Part shown: one piece after another, positions 17,722 through 31,487 of the stretch
How the letters are laid out: the number at the start of each line of letters is the position of its first letter
Numbering within the stretch: the stretch's first letter is position 1
DNA from: an uncultured Bacteroidales bacterium
GTDB taxonomy: Bacteria; Bacteroidota; Bacteroidia; Bacteroidales; UBA932
Direction: 5' to 3'
NCBI GenBank assembly: GCA_900317925.1
Contig: ONIQ01000013.1
Coordinates: 26,029 to 90,028 of the forward strand
DNA length: 64,000 nucleotides
Notes under the pieces: generated by a model
The model's database searches: none
Seen by the model: the letters and a program-made list of their open reading frames with translations, nothing else
Told to the model about the DNA's origin: nothing
Program-made: the position numbers and the translations under genes

Positions 17722-20202
17722 CTAGACCCCTTTCTTGGCCCGGATGATCTGCTGGGCAGCCGTGAAGTTGCCGGTGGGGACATAGTCCTTCAGCGGGACC
17801 ATCTTCTCGTTGATGACGTCCAGGAACCACGAAGGCTGCGGGAAGAAGGCGGCCTCCAGCTCGTGGCAAGGGGTGATCCAGTTGCGGGAACCCAGTACCA
17901 CGGGGGCGGCATCCAGGTCGTCGAAGCACAGGTCGGCGATGTTGGCGGCCAGGTCGTTCAGATAGCTGCCGCGTGCGCTGGCGTCGCCGGCGATGATGAT
18001 GCGGCCGGTCTTCTTGACCGATGCAATCACCTTCTCATAGTTAAACGGCACCAGGGAGCGGGCGTCGATGACTTCGGCTTCCAGACCGTATTTCTCTTTC
18101 AACTCGTCGGCAGCCTGGAGGGCGCGGTAGAGCGTGGCGCCGATGGTCAGGAAGGTTACGTCCTTGCCTTCGCGCTTCACATCGGGTTCACCGAGCGGAA
18201 TCTCGTAATAGCCTTCCGGCACACCGCCCTGGTGGAACTCTTCGCCCTTGTCGTAGATGCGCTGGCTCTCGAAGAAGATGACCGGATCCGTTCCCTGAAG
18301 GGCGGCGTTCATCATACCCTTGGCATCGTACGGGGTCACCGGGAACACTACTTTCAGGCCCGGGATGTGGGTGCACAGGGACGTCCAGTCCTGACTGTGC
18401 TGGGCACCGTACTTGGAACCCACGGAAACCCGCACTACCACCGGCATCTTGAGGATGTTGCCGCTCATGGCCTGCCACTTGGGCAGCTGGTTGAAGATCT
18501 CGTCACCGCAGCAACCCAGGAAGTCGCAGTACATGATTTCCGGAATCACGCGGCCGCCGCACATCGCATAGCCGATCGCAGTGCCGATAATGGCCGCCTC
18601 GGCGATGGGGGTGTTGAACAGGCGATGGTAGGGAAGGGCTTCGGTCAGGCCGCGGTACACGGCGAAGGCACCACCCCATTCGCGGTTCTCCTCTCCGTAG
18701 GCGACGAGGGAAGAATCCTTATAGAACCGGTCCACGATGGCTTCGAAGAGACCGTCCTTGATGTTGTACATCTTCATCTTGGACACCGGCTTTCCTTCCG
18801 CATCCAGGTAGAAGCGGCTCTTGCCGGCGATGGATTTTACGCGCGGGTTCTCTTCCATCGGGTGGTTGACCTCCGGTTTGGCATCGCCGAGGGAATCCAC
18901 GCTACCGTTGGAGAACATCATGTCGCCCAGGAGCTCATTCTCTTTCACGAGGTCCATGCGCGGCGATACGGTCTCATCGATGGCCAGTTTGTACATCTCA
19001 AAGATGACCTCCTTCATCTCGGCCTGGATCTTGTCCAGGTCTTTCTGTTTCGCCACACCGGCCTTGATCAACTCGCGGCCGAATCCGAGGATGCAGTCTT
19101 CGGCTTCCCAGGCGGCGATTTCCTCTTTGGTCCGATACGAGCTCTGGTCGGAAGGCGAGTGACCGCTGTAGCGGTAGGTAACCACGTCCAGCAGGCAAGG
19201 GCCTTCTTTTTTCTCCAGCAGGGCTTTCTTGCGGCGGAAAGCGTCGATGACGGCCAGCGGATTGTAGCCATCCACGCGCTCAGCATGCCAGGCTTCCGGA
19301 TTGAAACCAGCGCCCAGGCGGGCCGGGAAGGTGTAGCCCATGGTCTCGCCGCGGGTCTGGCCACCCATCGCATACTGGTTGTCCATCACGTTGATGAGCA
19401 CCGGCAGGCCGCCTTTCATGTCTCCCTCCCAGAGGGTCTTGAACTGGTCCATGGAAGCGAAGGTCATGCCTTCCAGGACCGGACCGCGGGCCATGGCACC
19501 ATCGCCCAGGTTGGCGACGACGATGCCTTTCTTCCGGTTGACCTTCTTGTACAGGGCTGCACCCACGGCGATGGAGCCGCTACCGCCCACGATGGCGTTG
19601 TTCGGGTAGATGCCGAACGGGGTGAAGAAGGTATGCATCGATCCGCCCAGACCCTTGTTGAAACCGGTCGTGCGGGCGAAAATCTCGGCGATGGCACCGT
19701 AGATCAGGAAGCGGATACCGAGCTCTTTGGTCGTGCCCTTGAAGCCTTTGCCGGCAACGGCAACGGTTGCGCCGCCCCAGAACTCGTCCATGATTTTCTT
19801 CAGCTGCTTGTCGGGAAGGATCTCGATGGAACGCAGACCCTTGGCGAGGATCTCACCGTGGCTGCGGTGGCTGCCGAAAATAAAGTCGTCCGTGTCCAGG
19901 TTGTAGGCCATACCCACGGCGGCGGCTTCCTGGCCGGCGCTCAAGTGGGCCGGACCCGGGTTGTTATAGGCCACGCCGTTGTAGCCGCCCGTGGTCTTGA
20001 CGAGATTCAGCATCGTCTCGAACTCACGGATGGTGAACATGTCGCGATAGATGTGCAACAGGTCTTCCTTGGTGAAATTCTTTTCTTTGAGTTCGTCCGC
20101 GACGCTCTTCTTGTACTGCATCACGGGAATTTCCGGGAACTTGATTTTGTGTTCTTTCGGACGGCGGACCTCATTCGGGTCGATATACAATGACTTGGGC
20201 AT
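17722..20202 (-). CDS. 2-oxoacid dehydrogenase E1, alpha and beta subunits fused
   Basis: 826 residues. The alpha-like half (to about 440) binds thiamine diphosphate through NLGDGAMARG... ending VMDNQYAMGG; the beta-like half (from about 480) carries YGEENREWGG, NTPIAEAAIIG, SVGSKYGAQHSQDW and VIDARSLVPF. It decarboxylates a 2-oxoacid and reductively acylates lipoyl-E2. The alpha-beta fusion is common in Bacteroidota and resembles acetoin/pyruvate/branched-chain type E1; I cannot choose the substrate from sequence. It lies 2 bases after E3 and 3 bases before the PHP gene, so the complex subunits and the aldolase genes are one operon. Confidence 0.93.
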   Translation of the reverse strand: MPKSLYIDPNEVRRPKEHKIKFPEIPVMQYKKSVADELKEKNFTKEDLLHIYRDMFTIREFETMLNLVKTTGGYNGVAYNNPGPAHLSAGQEAAAVGMAYNLDTDDFIFGSHRSHGEILAKGLRSIEILPDKQLKKIMDEFWGGATVAVAGKGFKGTTKELGIRFLIYGAIAEIFARTTGFNKGLGGSMHTFFTPFGIYPNNAIVGGSGSIAVGAALYKKVNRKKGIVVANLGDGAMARGPVLEGMTFASMDQFKTLWEGDMKGGLPVLINVMDNQYAMGGQTRGETMGYTFPARLGAGFNPEAWHAERVDGYNPLAVIDAFRRKKALLEKKEGPCLLDVVTYRYSGHSPSDQSSYRTKEEIAAWEAEDCILGFGRELIKAGVAKQKDLDKIQAEMKEVIFEMYKLAIDETVSPRMDLVKENELLGDMMFSNGSVDSLGDAKPEVNHPMEENPRVKSIAGKSRFYLDAEGKPVSKMKMYNIKDGLFEAIVDRFYKDSSLVAYGEENREWGGAFAVYRGLTEALPYHRLFNTPIAEAAIIGTAIGYAMCGGRVIPEIMYCDFLGCCGDEIFNQLPKWQAMSGNILKMPVVVRVSVGSKYGAQHSQDWTSLCTHIPGLKVVFPVTPYDAKGMMNAALQGTDPVIFFESQRIYDKGEEFHQGGVPEGYYEIPLGEPDVKREGKDVTFLTIGATLYRALQAADELKEKYGLEAEVIDARSLVPFNYEKVIASVKKTGRIIIAGDASARGSYLNDLAANIADLCFDDLDAAPVVLGSRNWITPCHELEAAFFPQPSWFLDVINEKMVPLKDYVPTGNFTAAQQIIRAKKGV

Positions 20203-20204
20203 AA

Positions 20205-21584
20205 TTATTTGACGGTAAACAGGGTTTCTTTCAAAATTTCAGATACGGTAGGATGGGGGAAGACCACCTCTTTGAGCTGCTCCACAGTCATTTCCTGCTC
20301 GATGGCGATGCAGGCGCTGTGGATCATCTCGGAGCAAGGGTTGCCCAGCATGTGGACACCCAGCACCTCGTGGTACTTTTTACCCACGAGTACCTTGCAG
20401 AGGCCTTCGCCGCGCTCGTTCTCGGCCACAAAGCGGCCGGAATAGGCCATCGGGAGCTTCACGACGGTGCATTCAATGCCTTTGGCGGCCGCCTCGCTTT
20501 CGGTGAGGCCGACGCCTGCTACCTCGGGATTGGTATAGACCACGCCCGGGATAGCGTTGTAACGCATGCGGTCTTTCTTGCCCAGGATGTTGTTGATGGC
20601 AACCTCACCCTCGCGAGAAGCGGTATGGGCCAGCATGGAGAAGCCGGTCACGTCGCCGGCGGCATAGACATTGGGAATATTGGTGCGCATCTGCTCGTCC
20701 ACTTTCACGCCGCAGGGCTTGCCGCCGCGGTTCAGCAGCATCTCCACACCCAGCGTCTCCAGACCGAAGCCGGCAATGTTGGCGCGACGGCCCACGCTCA
20801 CCAGGATCTTGTCCCCGCTCACGCGGCAGACCTTCCCTTCCGGATCTTCATAGACCACGGTATTGCCTTCGATGCCCGTTACCTTGCAGCGCAGGCAGAA
20901 GGTAACGCCTTTCTTGGCATAGATGCCCTGGAGCATCGTGCTGATTTCGTCGTCCATCGGACCGAGGATTTTCGGGAGCATCTCCACCACGGTCACCTTG
21001 GTGCCGATGGAATTGAAGAAGCTGGCGAACTCCATGCCGATCACGCCGCCGCCGATGATGACCAGTTCCTTGGGCTGCTCCTGCAGGGAGAGGATTTCGC
21101 GGTTGGTTACGATTACGTCGCCGGCCTCTTTCAAACCGGGGATGGGCGGAACCACCGCCTCGCTGCCCGTGCAGAGCAGCAGGTTGCGGGCCGTATAGTC
21201 ATTGCCCTCGCAGGTGAGGGTGATGCCGTCGGCTCCGCGGCCCTTGATGCAAGCTTCGCCTTTGACGGTCTCGACCCTGGCGGCCTTCACGCCGGCTTTG
21301 ACGCCGCCGACGAGTTTCTTGACCACCTTGTCCTTGCGGGCGATAATCTTGGAAAAATCGAACGAAGCGCCGTCCACGCTTACGCCGTACTGGTCTGCGT
21401 GGCGGGCATAGTCAAAGACTTTGGCGCTGTAGAGCAGCGTCTTGGTGGGGATGCAGCCCTCGTTCAGGCACACACCGCCCATTTCCCTTTTCTCGAAGAG
21501 GACGACCGAAAGGCCCTGCGCACCGGCGCGCTCGGCAGCGACATATCCGCCGGGACCTCCTCCGATAATGGCTAAATCATACAT
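20205..21584 (-). CDS. lpdA: Dihydrolipoyl dehydrogenase (E3)
   Basis: Reoxidises dihydrolipoyl-E2 with FAD and NAD. 459 residues. The FAD-binding GGGPGGYVAAERAG, the redox disulfide C39-C44 in GGVCLNEGCIPTK, the NAD-binding IIGGGVIGMEFASFF and the C-terminal HPTVSE with the catalytic His-Glu pair are all present. It is placed between E2 and E1 in the same operon (17 bases after E2, 2 before E1) and is therefore probably dedicated to this complex. No anomaly. Confidence 0.97.
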   Translation of the reverse strand: MYDLAIIGGGPGGYVAAERAGAQGLSVVLFEKREMGGVCLNEGCIPTKTLLYSAKVFDYARHADQYGVSVDGASFDFSKIIARKDKVVKKLVGGVKAGVKAARVETVKGEACIKGRGADGITLTCEGNDYTARNLLLCTGSEAVVPPIPGLKEAGDVIVTNREILSLQEQPKELVIIGGGVIGMEFASFFNSIGTKVTVVEMLPKILGPMDDEISTMLQGIYAKKGVTFCLRCKVTGIEGNTVVYEDPEGKVCRVSGDKILVSVGRRANIAGFGLETLGVEMLLNRGGKPCGVKVDEQMRTNIPNVYAAGDVTGFSMLAHTASREGEVAINNILGKKDRMRYNAIPGVVYTNPEVAGVGLTESEAAAKGIECTVVKLPMAYSGRFVAENERGEGLCKVLVGKKYHEVLGVHMLGNPCSEMIHSACIAIEQEMTVEQLKEVVFPHPTVSEILKETLFTVK

Positions 21585-21601
21585 GGTTATCGTGTGGTAT
21601 T

Positions 21602-22894
21602 TTAAAATTCAACATCCAGGTTTTCGATTTCCGTGGCAACCTGCTTGAGGAAGCGGGTGGCTTCGCCGCCGTCGATGGCGCGGTGGTCATAGGTGAGGCT
21701 CAGGCCCATATAGGGGACAAAGGCCACCACACCGCCGCCCAGGTCTTTCGGACGCGGGACGATGGTGCCCACGCCCAGGATGGCGCTCTGGGGTACATTG
21801 ATGATGGGGGTGAACCATTCCACGCCGAATCCGCCCAGGTTGGATACCGTAAAGGAAGCGGCTTCCGGAGAAAGCAGGTCCGGATTGATGCTGCCCTTCT
21901 TGCTGTCTTCGGCCACCTTCTTGAGGTTCTTGGCCAGTCCGGTGATGTTCAGTTCGTCGGCATGCGGGACGGCCGGAACCATGAGGCCGCGTTCCGTATC
22001 CACGGCCAGGCCCAGGTTCACGCTCTTGAAGAGGCGCATGGCGTCTCCCAGGCAGTGGGAATTCAGGTTGGGGAACTTCTGCAGGGCCTTGATGACGGCA
22101 TAGCAGACAAAGTCGTTGATGGTGATGTTGACATCCACCTTGCCCTCTTCGAAGGCCTTCTTGGCTTTCTTGCGGAGCGCCTGGACCTTGCGGGCGTCGG
22201 CACCCAGCATATGGGTGAGCTGGGCGGAGTTCTGCAGGGAATTGTACATGCTCTTGGCAATGAGTTTGCGCATGTTGGACATCTTCACCACTTCGAACTC
22301 GGCGCCTTCTCCGGCTATGTCGGTGTGGTTGGCTTTCCAGACCTTCAGGTCGGAACCTTTAACAGCTCCGGCCAGGCCGCTTCCCGTTCCAGGAGAAGCG
22401 AGTCCGCCGTCGGCCATCCTGGCCTTGGCCAGTCCCGTCAGGGTACCCTGGGCGGCAGCGGCGGCTTCCACGTCGCGGGCGATGATGCGTCCGTGAGGGC
22501 CTGTTCCGGCAACGCGGCTGGTATCCACACCCTTTTCAGCGGCTATCTTGCGTGCGCGGGGCGATGCGGGAGCGCCGGAGGGTTCTCCCGCAGCAACCTG
22601 TGCCACCCTCGGCGTCATAAGAGGGAGGGACCCAGCCTCCTGGCTGGAAGGGGTCGGGCTTTGCGAGACGCTGGTCGAGGGAAAACCTGCATTGGGGGCG
22701 AATTCGGCAAAGGACTCGCCGGGTTCGCCGATGACCATTACATTCGTCAAAACGGGAATCTCGTCCCCGTCCTTGAAAAAGACGGCAAGGACGGTTCCCG
22801 CCACTTTTGCTTCTTCCTCGAAGGTCGCCTTGTCGGTTTCATAACCGAACAGGATGTCCCCTACAGCGACCTGGTCACCCGGGTTAAAAAACAA
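21602..22894 (-). CDS. Dihydrolipoyl acyltransferase (E2), lipoyl domain truncated at N-terminus
   Basis: Core of the 2-oxoacid dehydrogenase complex. The visible chain is 430 residues: part of a lipoyl domain (lipoyl Lys22 in ETDKATFEEE), a hinge, the E3-binding domain (PRARKIAAEKGVD...GRIIARDVE) and the catalytic domain ending TYDHRAIDGGEA with the His/Asp motif. The start is a problem. The only initiation codon is a TTG inside the U-tract of the rpoC terminator, and the first two strands (~25 residues) of the lipoyl domain, with any start ATG or promoter, are missing. The frame stays open upstream through the terminator but has no ATG/GTG/TTG. Residues 70-105 are encoded by a palindromic repeat. 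Deletion or assembly error at about 22.89 kb is likely. Confidence 0.85.
   Translation of the reverse strand: MFFNPGDQVAVGDILFGYETDKATFEEEAKVAGTVLAVFFKDGDEIPVLTNVMVIGEPGESFAEFAPNAGFPSTSVSQSPTPSSQEAGSLPLMTPRVAQVAAGEPSGAPASPRARKIAAEKGVDTSRVAGTGPHGRIIARDVEAAAAAQGTLTGLAKARMADGGLASPGTGSGLAGAVKGSDLKVWKANHTDIAGEGAEFEVVKMSNMRKLIAKSMYNSLQNSAQLTHMLGADARKVQALRKKAKKAFEEGKVDVNITINDFVCYAVIKALQKFPNLNSHCLGDAMRLFKSVNLGLAVDTERGLMVPAVPHADELNITGLAKNLKKVAEDSKKGSINPDLLSPEAASFTVSNLGGFGVEWFTPIINVPQSAILGVGTIVPRPKDLGGGVVAFVPYMGLSLTYDHRAIDGGEATRFLKQVATEIENLDVEF
22580..22687 (-). repeat. Palindromic element inside E2 gene, copy 1
   Basis: About 108 bp encoding residues 70-105 of E2 (the hinge). Imperfect terminal inverted repeats: GGGTTCTCCCGC (22580) and GAGGGAAAACC (22677). 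Internal landmarks shared with the copy at 46.5 kb: GTGCC-N-CCCTCGGC, then AAGAGGG, then GGGGTCG, then GCGAGACG. The centre is a perfect hairpin CCAGCC-TCCT-GGCTGG. Both copies are translated in the same frame. Confidence 0.75.
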
Positions 22895-22923
22895 CGTAGT
22901 CCCGACCTGCTGGACGGGACTAC
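22886..22923 (-). terminator. Intrinsic terminator after rpoC
   Basis: On the minus strand, GTAGTCCCG pairs perfectly with CGGGACTAC (22896-22904 and 22915-22923) over a 10-base loop that can form a small inner helix, followed by GTTGTTTTTT. It lies 31 bases after the rpoC stop and is a textbook intrinsic terminator. E2 coding sequence begins inside its U-tract. Confidence 0.88.
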
Positions 22924-22953
22924 GAATATAGCAAAAAATAAGGGAAAAACCTA

Positions 22954-27204
<4,251 letters not shown>

Positions 27205-27234
27205 ATGCTGTTTTATAAAAAGGTCTTACATCAA

Positions 27235-27300
27235 TTAATCCAAGGTTACCTTCAGGCCCAGGCCCCTGAGTTCATGCAGGAGCACGTTCAGGGATTCGGG
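27235..27300 (-). pseudogene. Detached true 3' end of rpoB, out of frame
   Basis: Sixty-six bases of the rpoB-rpoC spacer read, in a different frame from the annotated rpoB end, [16 protein letters not shown]...VTLD followed by TAA. This is the universally conserved RpoB C-terminus. It is cut off from rpoB by a deletion plus frameshift at about 27300-27303. Confidence 0.9.
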
Positions 27301-30300
27301 GTGACGGTGAGGATCTCCTGGAGGACATTGGCAGCACCGAAGGCTTCGAGTGCCCAGACCTCCATTTCACCGAAGCGCTGGCCGCCGAACTGGGCTTTAC
27401 CGCCGAGCGGCTGCTGGGTGATGAGGGAGTACGGTCCGATGGAACGGGCGTGCATCTTGTCGTCCACCATGTGGCCGAGCTTGATCATGTAAATCACACC
27501 CACGGTGGCAGGCTGGTCGAACCAGTCGCCGGTACCGCCGTCGCGCAGGTAGGTCTTACCGAAGCGCGGCACGCCGGCCTTGTCGGTGTATTCGCAGATC
27601 TCGTCGATGCTGGCACCGTCGAAGATCGGGGTGGAGAACTTCAGGCCGAGTTCGCTGCCCGCCCAACCGAGGACGGTCTCGTAAATCTGGCCCAGGTTCA
27701 TACGGGAAGGCACACCCAGCGGGTTCAGGACGATGTCCACCGGCGTACCGTCCTCAAGGAACGGCATGTCTTCCTGACGGACGATCTTCGCCACGATACC
27801 CTTGTTTCCGTGCCGTCCGGCCATCTTGTCACCCACGGTGATCTTGCGTTTCTTGGCGATATAGACCTTGGCCAGCTGCATGACTCCGTTGGGGAGTTCG
27901 TCGCCGACTTTGATCTTGTCCATCTCCCGCTTGCAGGCAGCCTCCGCCACCTTGACGGTGATGCAGAAGTTGTTGATAAGCTCGCGGATGAGGGCGTTGG
28001 TCGCCTCGTCGGAGGTCCACTTATTGGAATTGATGTTGTTGTAGTCGATGTCGCGGAGAGCGTCGGCCTTGATTTCCTTGCCCTTCGGGATGATTTCCAC
28101 GCCGTAGAGGTCGCTGATACCGACGCTCTTGCGGCCCTTCGTCAGGACGGTAAGCTTCTGGATGAACTCGTTGCGGAGTTTGGCCACCGAAGCATCGAAG
28201 GCTTCCTGCTTGGCATCCAGGCGGGCTTTCTGCTCGGCCTTGGCGCTGCGCTTGTTCTCTTTGCCGACTTTCGCGTAGAGGGCGGTCTTGATCACGGTGC
28301 CGCTCAGGGAAGGATTCGCCTTCAGGGAAGCGTCCTTGACGTCACCGGCCTTGTCGCCGAAGATCGCCTTGAGGAGTTTCTCTTCCGGGGACGGATCGCT
28401 TTCGCCCTTCGGGGTGATCTTACCGATCATGATGTCGCCCGGCTCGATGTGGGCGCCAATCCGGATGATGCCGTCCTCGTCCAGGTCCTTGGTCGCATCT
28501 TCGCTGACGTTCGGAATGTCGGAGGTAAGCTCTTCCATGCCGCGCTTGGTTTCGCGGACCTCGGTCAGGTATTCGTCCACGTGGACGGAGGTGAGGATAT
28601 CCCACTTCACCATTTCCTCGCTCAATACGATAGCGTCCTCGTAGTTGTAACCCTTCCAAGGCATGAAGGCCACCTTCAGGTTGCGGCCGAGGGCGAGTTC
28701 TCCGCCCTGGGTAGCGTAGCCTTCGGTAAGCACCTGTCCGGCAACTACCTTGTCGCCCTTGCGGACGATCGGCTTCAGCGTGATGGTCGTGCTCTGGTTG
28801 GTCCGGCGATAGATCGGAAGCTGATAGACCGTCTCTTCCGGCTCGAAGCTGACGAAGCGCTCGTCCTCGTTCCGGTCGTATTTGATGCGGATTTCCTTGG
28901 CATCGACATAGGTTACCTCGCCCTTGCGTTCGGCGATGAGCTGGGTACGGGAGTCAATGCAGACGCGCTCTTCCAGACCGGTACCCACGATGGGGGACTC
29001 GGGGCTGAGGAGCGGCACGGCCTGACGCATCATGTTTGCACCCATCAGGGCGCGGTGGGCGTCGTCGTGCTCCAGGAAGGGGATCAGGGAAGCAGCCACG
29101 GAAGCCATCTGGTTCGGAGCGACATCCATATAATCCACCTGCTCTTTGGTTACCACCGGGAAATCGGCCTCCAGACGGCACTGGATACGGTCTTCCAGGA
29201 TGTTGCCGTTGTCGTCCATCTTCACGTTGGCCAGGGAGACGAGTTTCTGCTCCTCTTCCTCGGCGCTCATATAGTGCCAACCCTTTGAACTCAAGTCAAC
29301 CTTTCCGTCTTTCACATCACGGTAGGGCGTCTCGATGAAGCCCAGGTTGTTGATGCGGGCATACACGCACAAGGAAGAAATCAGACCGATGTTCGGGCCT
29401 TCAGGAGACTCGATCGGGCAGAGGCGTCCGTAGTGGGTGTAGTGTACGTCTCGAACCTCGAAACCGGCGCGGTCACGGGAAAGACCGCCGGGACCCAGAG
29501 CGGACAGACGGCGCTTGTGCGTCACTTCCGCCAGCGGGTTGGTCTGGTCCATGAACTGGCTCAACTGGCTGGTTCCGAAGAACGAATTGATGACGGAAGA
29601 CAGGGTCTTCGAATTAATCAGGTCAACCGGGGTAAACTGTTCGCTGTCACGCACATTCATCCGCTCGCGGATGGTGCGGGCCATGCGGCTCAGACCCACG
29701 CTGAACTGATTGGCGAGCTGCTCGCCCACCGTGCGGACGCGACGGTTGCTCAAGTGGTCGATATCATCCACGATCGCCCGGGAATTGATGAGTTGGATCA
29801 AGAACTTGATGATCTCGATGATATCGGTATTGGTGAGCACCCGGACCGCCGGATCGATGGTCAGGGACAGCTTCTTGTTCAGCCGGTAGCGGCCTACGTC
29901 GCCCAGATCGTAACGCTTCTCGGAGAAGAAGAGCTTCTCGATGACGTCGCGGGCGGTTGCCTCATCCGGCGGTTCGGAATTGCGGAGCTGTTTGTAGATG
30001 TAGTTGACAGCCTCGATTTCCGTATTGGTCGGGTCCTTCTGAAGGGTGTTGAAAATGATGGCGTACTCGTTGGTATTGGCCTCATCCTTCTGAAGGAGAA
30101 CCGTCTTCACTTCCGTTTCCCCGATCTTCTCGATGGTTTCGTCATCGAGGATCTCACCGCGTTCGACGATGGGGATGGTACGTTCGATGGGGATTACCTC
30201 GCCCGTATCTTCATCCTCGAAGTCTTCGGTCCAGGTTTTGAGCACCTTGGCGGCCAGTTTGCGGCCTTTGTTCTCTTCGAGGGTGGCTTTGTCGGAGGAG

Positions 30301-30974
30301 ACCTCGTCGGCCAGTCCGAAAATGTCGATGATGTCCTTGTCGGTGTTGTAACCGATGGCGCGGAGCAGGGTGGTAACGGGCAGCTTCTTCTTCCGGTCGA
30401 TGTAGGCGTACATCACGTTGTTGATGTCCGTCGCGAACTCGATCCAGGAACCCTTGAACGGGATGATACGCGCCGAATACAGCTTGGTGCCGTTGGCGTG
30501 CATGCTCTGGTCGAAGAAGACACCGGGGGAGCGGTGGAGCTGCGAGACGATAATGCGCTCAGATCCGTTGATGACGAAGGTGCCGGACGGGGTCATGTAC
30601 GGGATGCTTCCCAGATAGACGTCCTGGACTTTCGTGTCGAAGTCCTCGTGCTCGGGATCTGTGCAGGAAAGGCGGAGTTTTGCCTTCAGAGGAACGCTGT
30701 AGGTGAGTCCTCTCTCAAGACACTCCTCGATCGAATACTGCGGAGGATCGATGAAATAGTCGATGAACTCCAGCCGATAGTTGTTTCGGGTATCTTCGAT
30801 CGGGAAAATTTCCTGGAAAACCTGATACAGGCCCTCTCCCTTACGGTTTTCGGGCGTGGTTTCCAGCTGGAAGAAATCGTGGAACGACTTCAGCTGGACT
30901 TCGAGCAGGTCAGGGTACTCCAGAATCTTCGAAGTTGCGAAGTTAATTCGCTTATTATTAGTCTTTTTTGACAT
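27288..30974 (-). CDS. rpoB: DNA-directed RNA polymerase subunit beta, frameshifted near 3' end
   Basis: 1,228 residues. The protein is normal through [20 protein letters not shown] and LQEILTV, then ends abruptly with TPNP. Known RpoB proteins continue with KSDDV-GR-K-YE-IVKG-x-P-PG- (about 26 residues) and then [15 protein letters not shown]. The block is missing, and the last 21 codons lie downstream in another frame. A lost C-terminus should be lethal, because it contacts beta' and builds the clamp; a sequencing/assembly deletion is therefore the first explanation. The rifampicin pocket ([22 protein letters not shown]) has the drug-sensitive residues. Confidence 0.93.
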   Translation of the reverse strand: MSKKTNNKRINFATSKILEYPDLLEVQLKSFHDFFQLETTPENRKGEGLYQVFQEIFPIEDTRNNYRLEFIDYFIDPPQYSIEECLERGLTYSVPLKAKLRLSCTDPEHEDFDTKVQDVYLGSIPYMTPSGTFVINGSERIIVSQLHRSPGVFFDQSMHANGTKLYSARIIPFKGSWIEFATDINNVMYAYIDRKKKLPVTTLLRAIGYNTDKDIIDIFGLADEVSSDKATLEENKGRKLAAKVLKTWTEDFEDEDTGEVIPIERTIPIVERGEILDDETIEKIGETEVKTVLLQKDEANTNEYAIIFNTLQKDPTNTEIEAVNYIYKQLRNSEPPDEATARDVIEKLFFSEKRYDLGDVGRYRLNKKLSLTIDPAVRVLTNTDIIEIIKFLIQLINSRAIVDDIDHLSNRRVRTVGEQLANQFSVGLSRMARTIRERMNVRDSEQFTPVDLINSKTLSSVINSFFGTSQLSQFMDQTNPLAEVTHKRRLSALGPGGLSRDRAGFEVRDVHYTHYGRLCPIESPEGPNIGLISSLCVYARINNLGFIETPYRDVKDGKVDLSSKGWHYMSAEEEEQKLVSLANVKMDDNGNILEDRIQCRLEADFPVVTKEQVDYMDVAPNQMASVAASLIPFLEHDDAHRALMGANMMRQAVPLLSPESPIVGTGLEERVCIDSRTQLIAERKGEVTYVDAKEIRIKYDRNEDERFVSFEPEETVYQLPIYRRTNQSTTITLKPIVRKGDKVVAGQVLTEGYATQGGELALGRNLKVAFMPWKGYNYEDAIVLSEEMVKWDILTSVHVDEYLTEVRETKRGMEELTSDIPNVSEDATKDLDEDGIIRIGAHIEPGDIMIGKITPKGESDPSPEEKLLKAIFGDKAGDVKDASLKANPSLSGTVIKTALYAKVGKENKRSAKAEQKARLDAKQEAFDASVAKLRNEFIQKLTVLTKGRKSVGISDLYGVEIIPKGKEIKADALRDIDYNNINSNKWTSDEATNALIRELINNFCITVKVAEAACKREMDKIKVGDELPNGVMQLAKVYIAKKRKITVGDKMAGRHGNKGIVAKIVRQEDMPFLEDGTPVDIVLNPLGVPSRMNLGQIYETVLGWAGSELGLKFSTPIFDGASIDEICEYTDKAGVPRFGKTYLRDGGTGDWFDQPATVGVIYMIKLGHMVDDKMHARSIGPYSLITQQPLGGKAQFGGQRFGEMEVWALEAFGAANVLQEILTVTPNP

Positions 30975-31013
30975 ATTCTGCCTTTGGGGGAAAAGAGAAA
31001 AATTTAAGACGCG

Positions 31014-31047
31014 AAAAAGGTTTAGAGCCCAAAATTGGCTCTAAACC
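31014..31047 (-). terminator. Attenuator-like hairpin between rplL and rpoB
   Basis: On the minus strand, GGTTTAGAGCC pairs perfectly (11 bp) with GGCTCTAAACC (31019-31029 and 31037-31047) and is followed by TTTTT (31014-31018). As it sits between co-transcribed rplL and rpoB, it probably acts as a partial terminator that sets the ribosomal protein to polymerase ratio, as known at this position in E. coli. Confidence 0.75.
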
Positions 31048-31079
31048 TGTTTTGTTCCCGAAGTGTGGGAGAGGGGAAG

Positions 31080-31454
31080 TTATTTAACCTCGACCTCTGC
31101 ACCAGCCTCTTCGAGGGCTGCTTTGAGTTGCTCAGCCTCTGCCTTAGAAACTTTCTCCTTCACCGTGGCGGGAGCACCGTCAACCAGATCCTTGGCCTCT
31201 TTCAGACCAAGACCAAGGGCCTCTTTGGCGGCCTTGATAACCTGGAGCTTAGCGGCACCGGCGCTGACGAGGACTACGTCAAACTCGGTCTGCTCAGCGG
31301 GGGCTGCGGCGGCTTCGCCAGCGGGAGCGGCCACTGCGACAGCGGCGGCTGCGGGCTCGATACCATACTCTTCCTTGAGAACTTTAGCAAGTTCCTGAAC
31401 ATCTTTTACAGTAAGGTTTACCAACTCTTCTGCAAGTGCTTTAATGTCTGCCAT
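31080..31454 (-). CDS. rplL: 50S ribosomal protein L7/L12
   Basis: 124 residues, acidic. The N-terminal dimerisation helices ([20 protein letters not shown]) are followed by a flexible Ala/Pro/Glu hinge (about 36-55) and the factor-binding C-terminal domain ([18 protein letters not shown] to [14 protein letters not shown]). It forms the stalk on L10 that recruits EF-Tu and EF-G. It follows rplJ after 33 bases, and the 105 bases to rpoB contain the attenuator-like hairpin. Confidence 0.98.
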   Translation of the reverse strand: MADIKALAEELVNLTVKDVQELAKVLKEEYGIEPAAAAVAVAAPAGEAAAAPAEQTEFDVVLVSAGAAKLQVIKAAKEALGLGLKEAKDLVDGAPATVKEKVSKAEAEQLKAALEEAGAEVEVK

Positions 31455-31487
31455 AATTGTTTTATTTTTAAATTGTTATTGTTATTC

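Noticed and set aside
16744-20193. A 1,149-codon open frame antisense to the PHP and E1 genes
   Set aside because: Same mirror effect. It spans two real genes and their junction with no recognisable domain.
27288-27310. Programmed frameshift in rpoB
   Set aside because: A slip could restore the last 21 codons but not the missing conserved block of about 26 residues, so a deletion is needed in any case. No slippery heptamer is visible.
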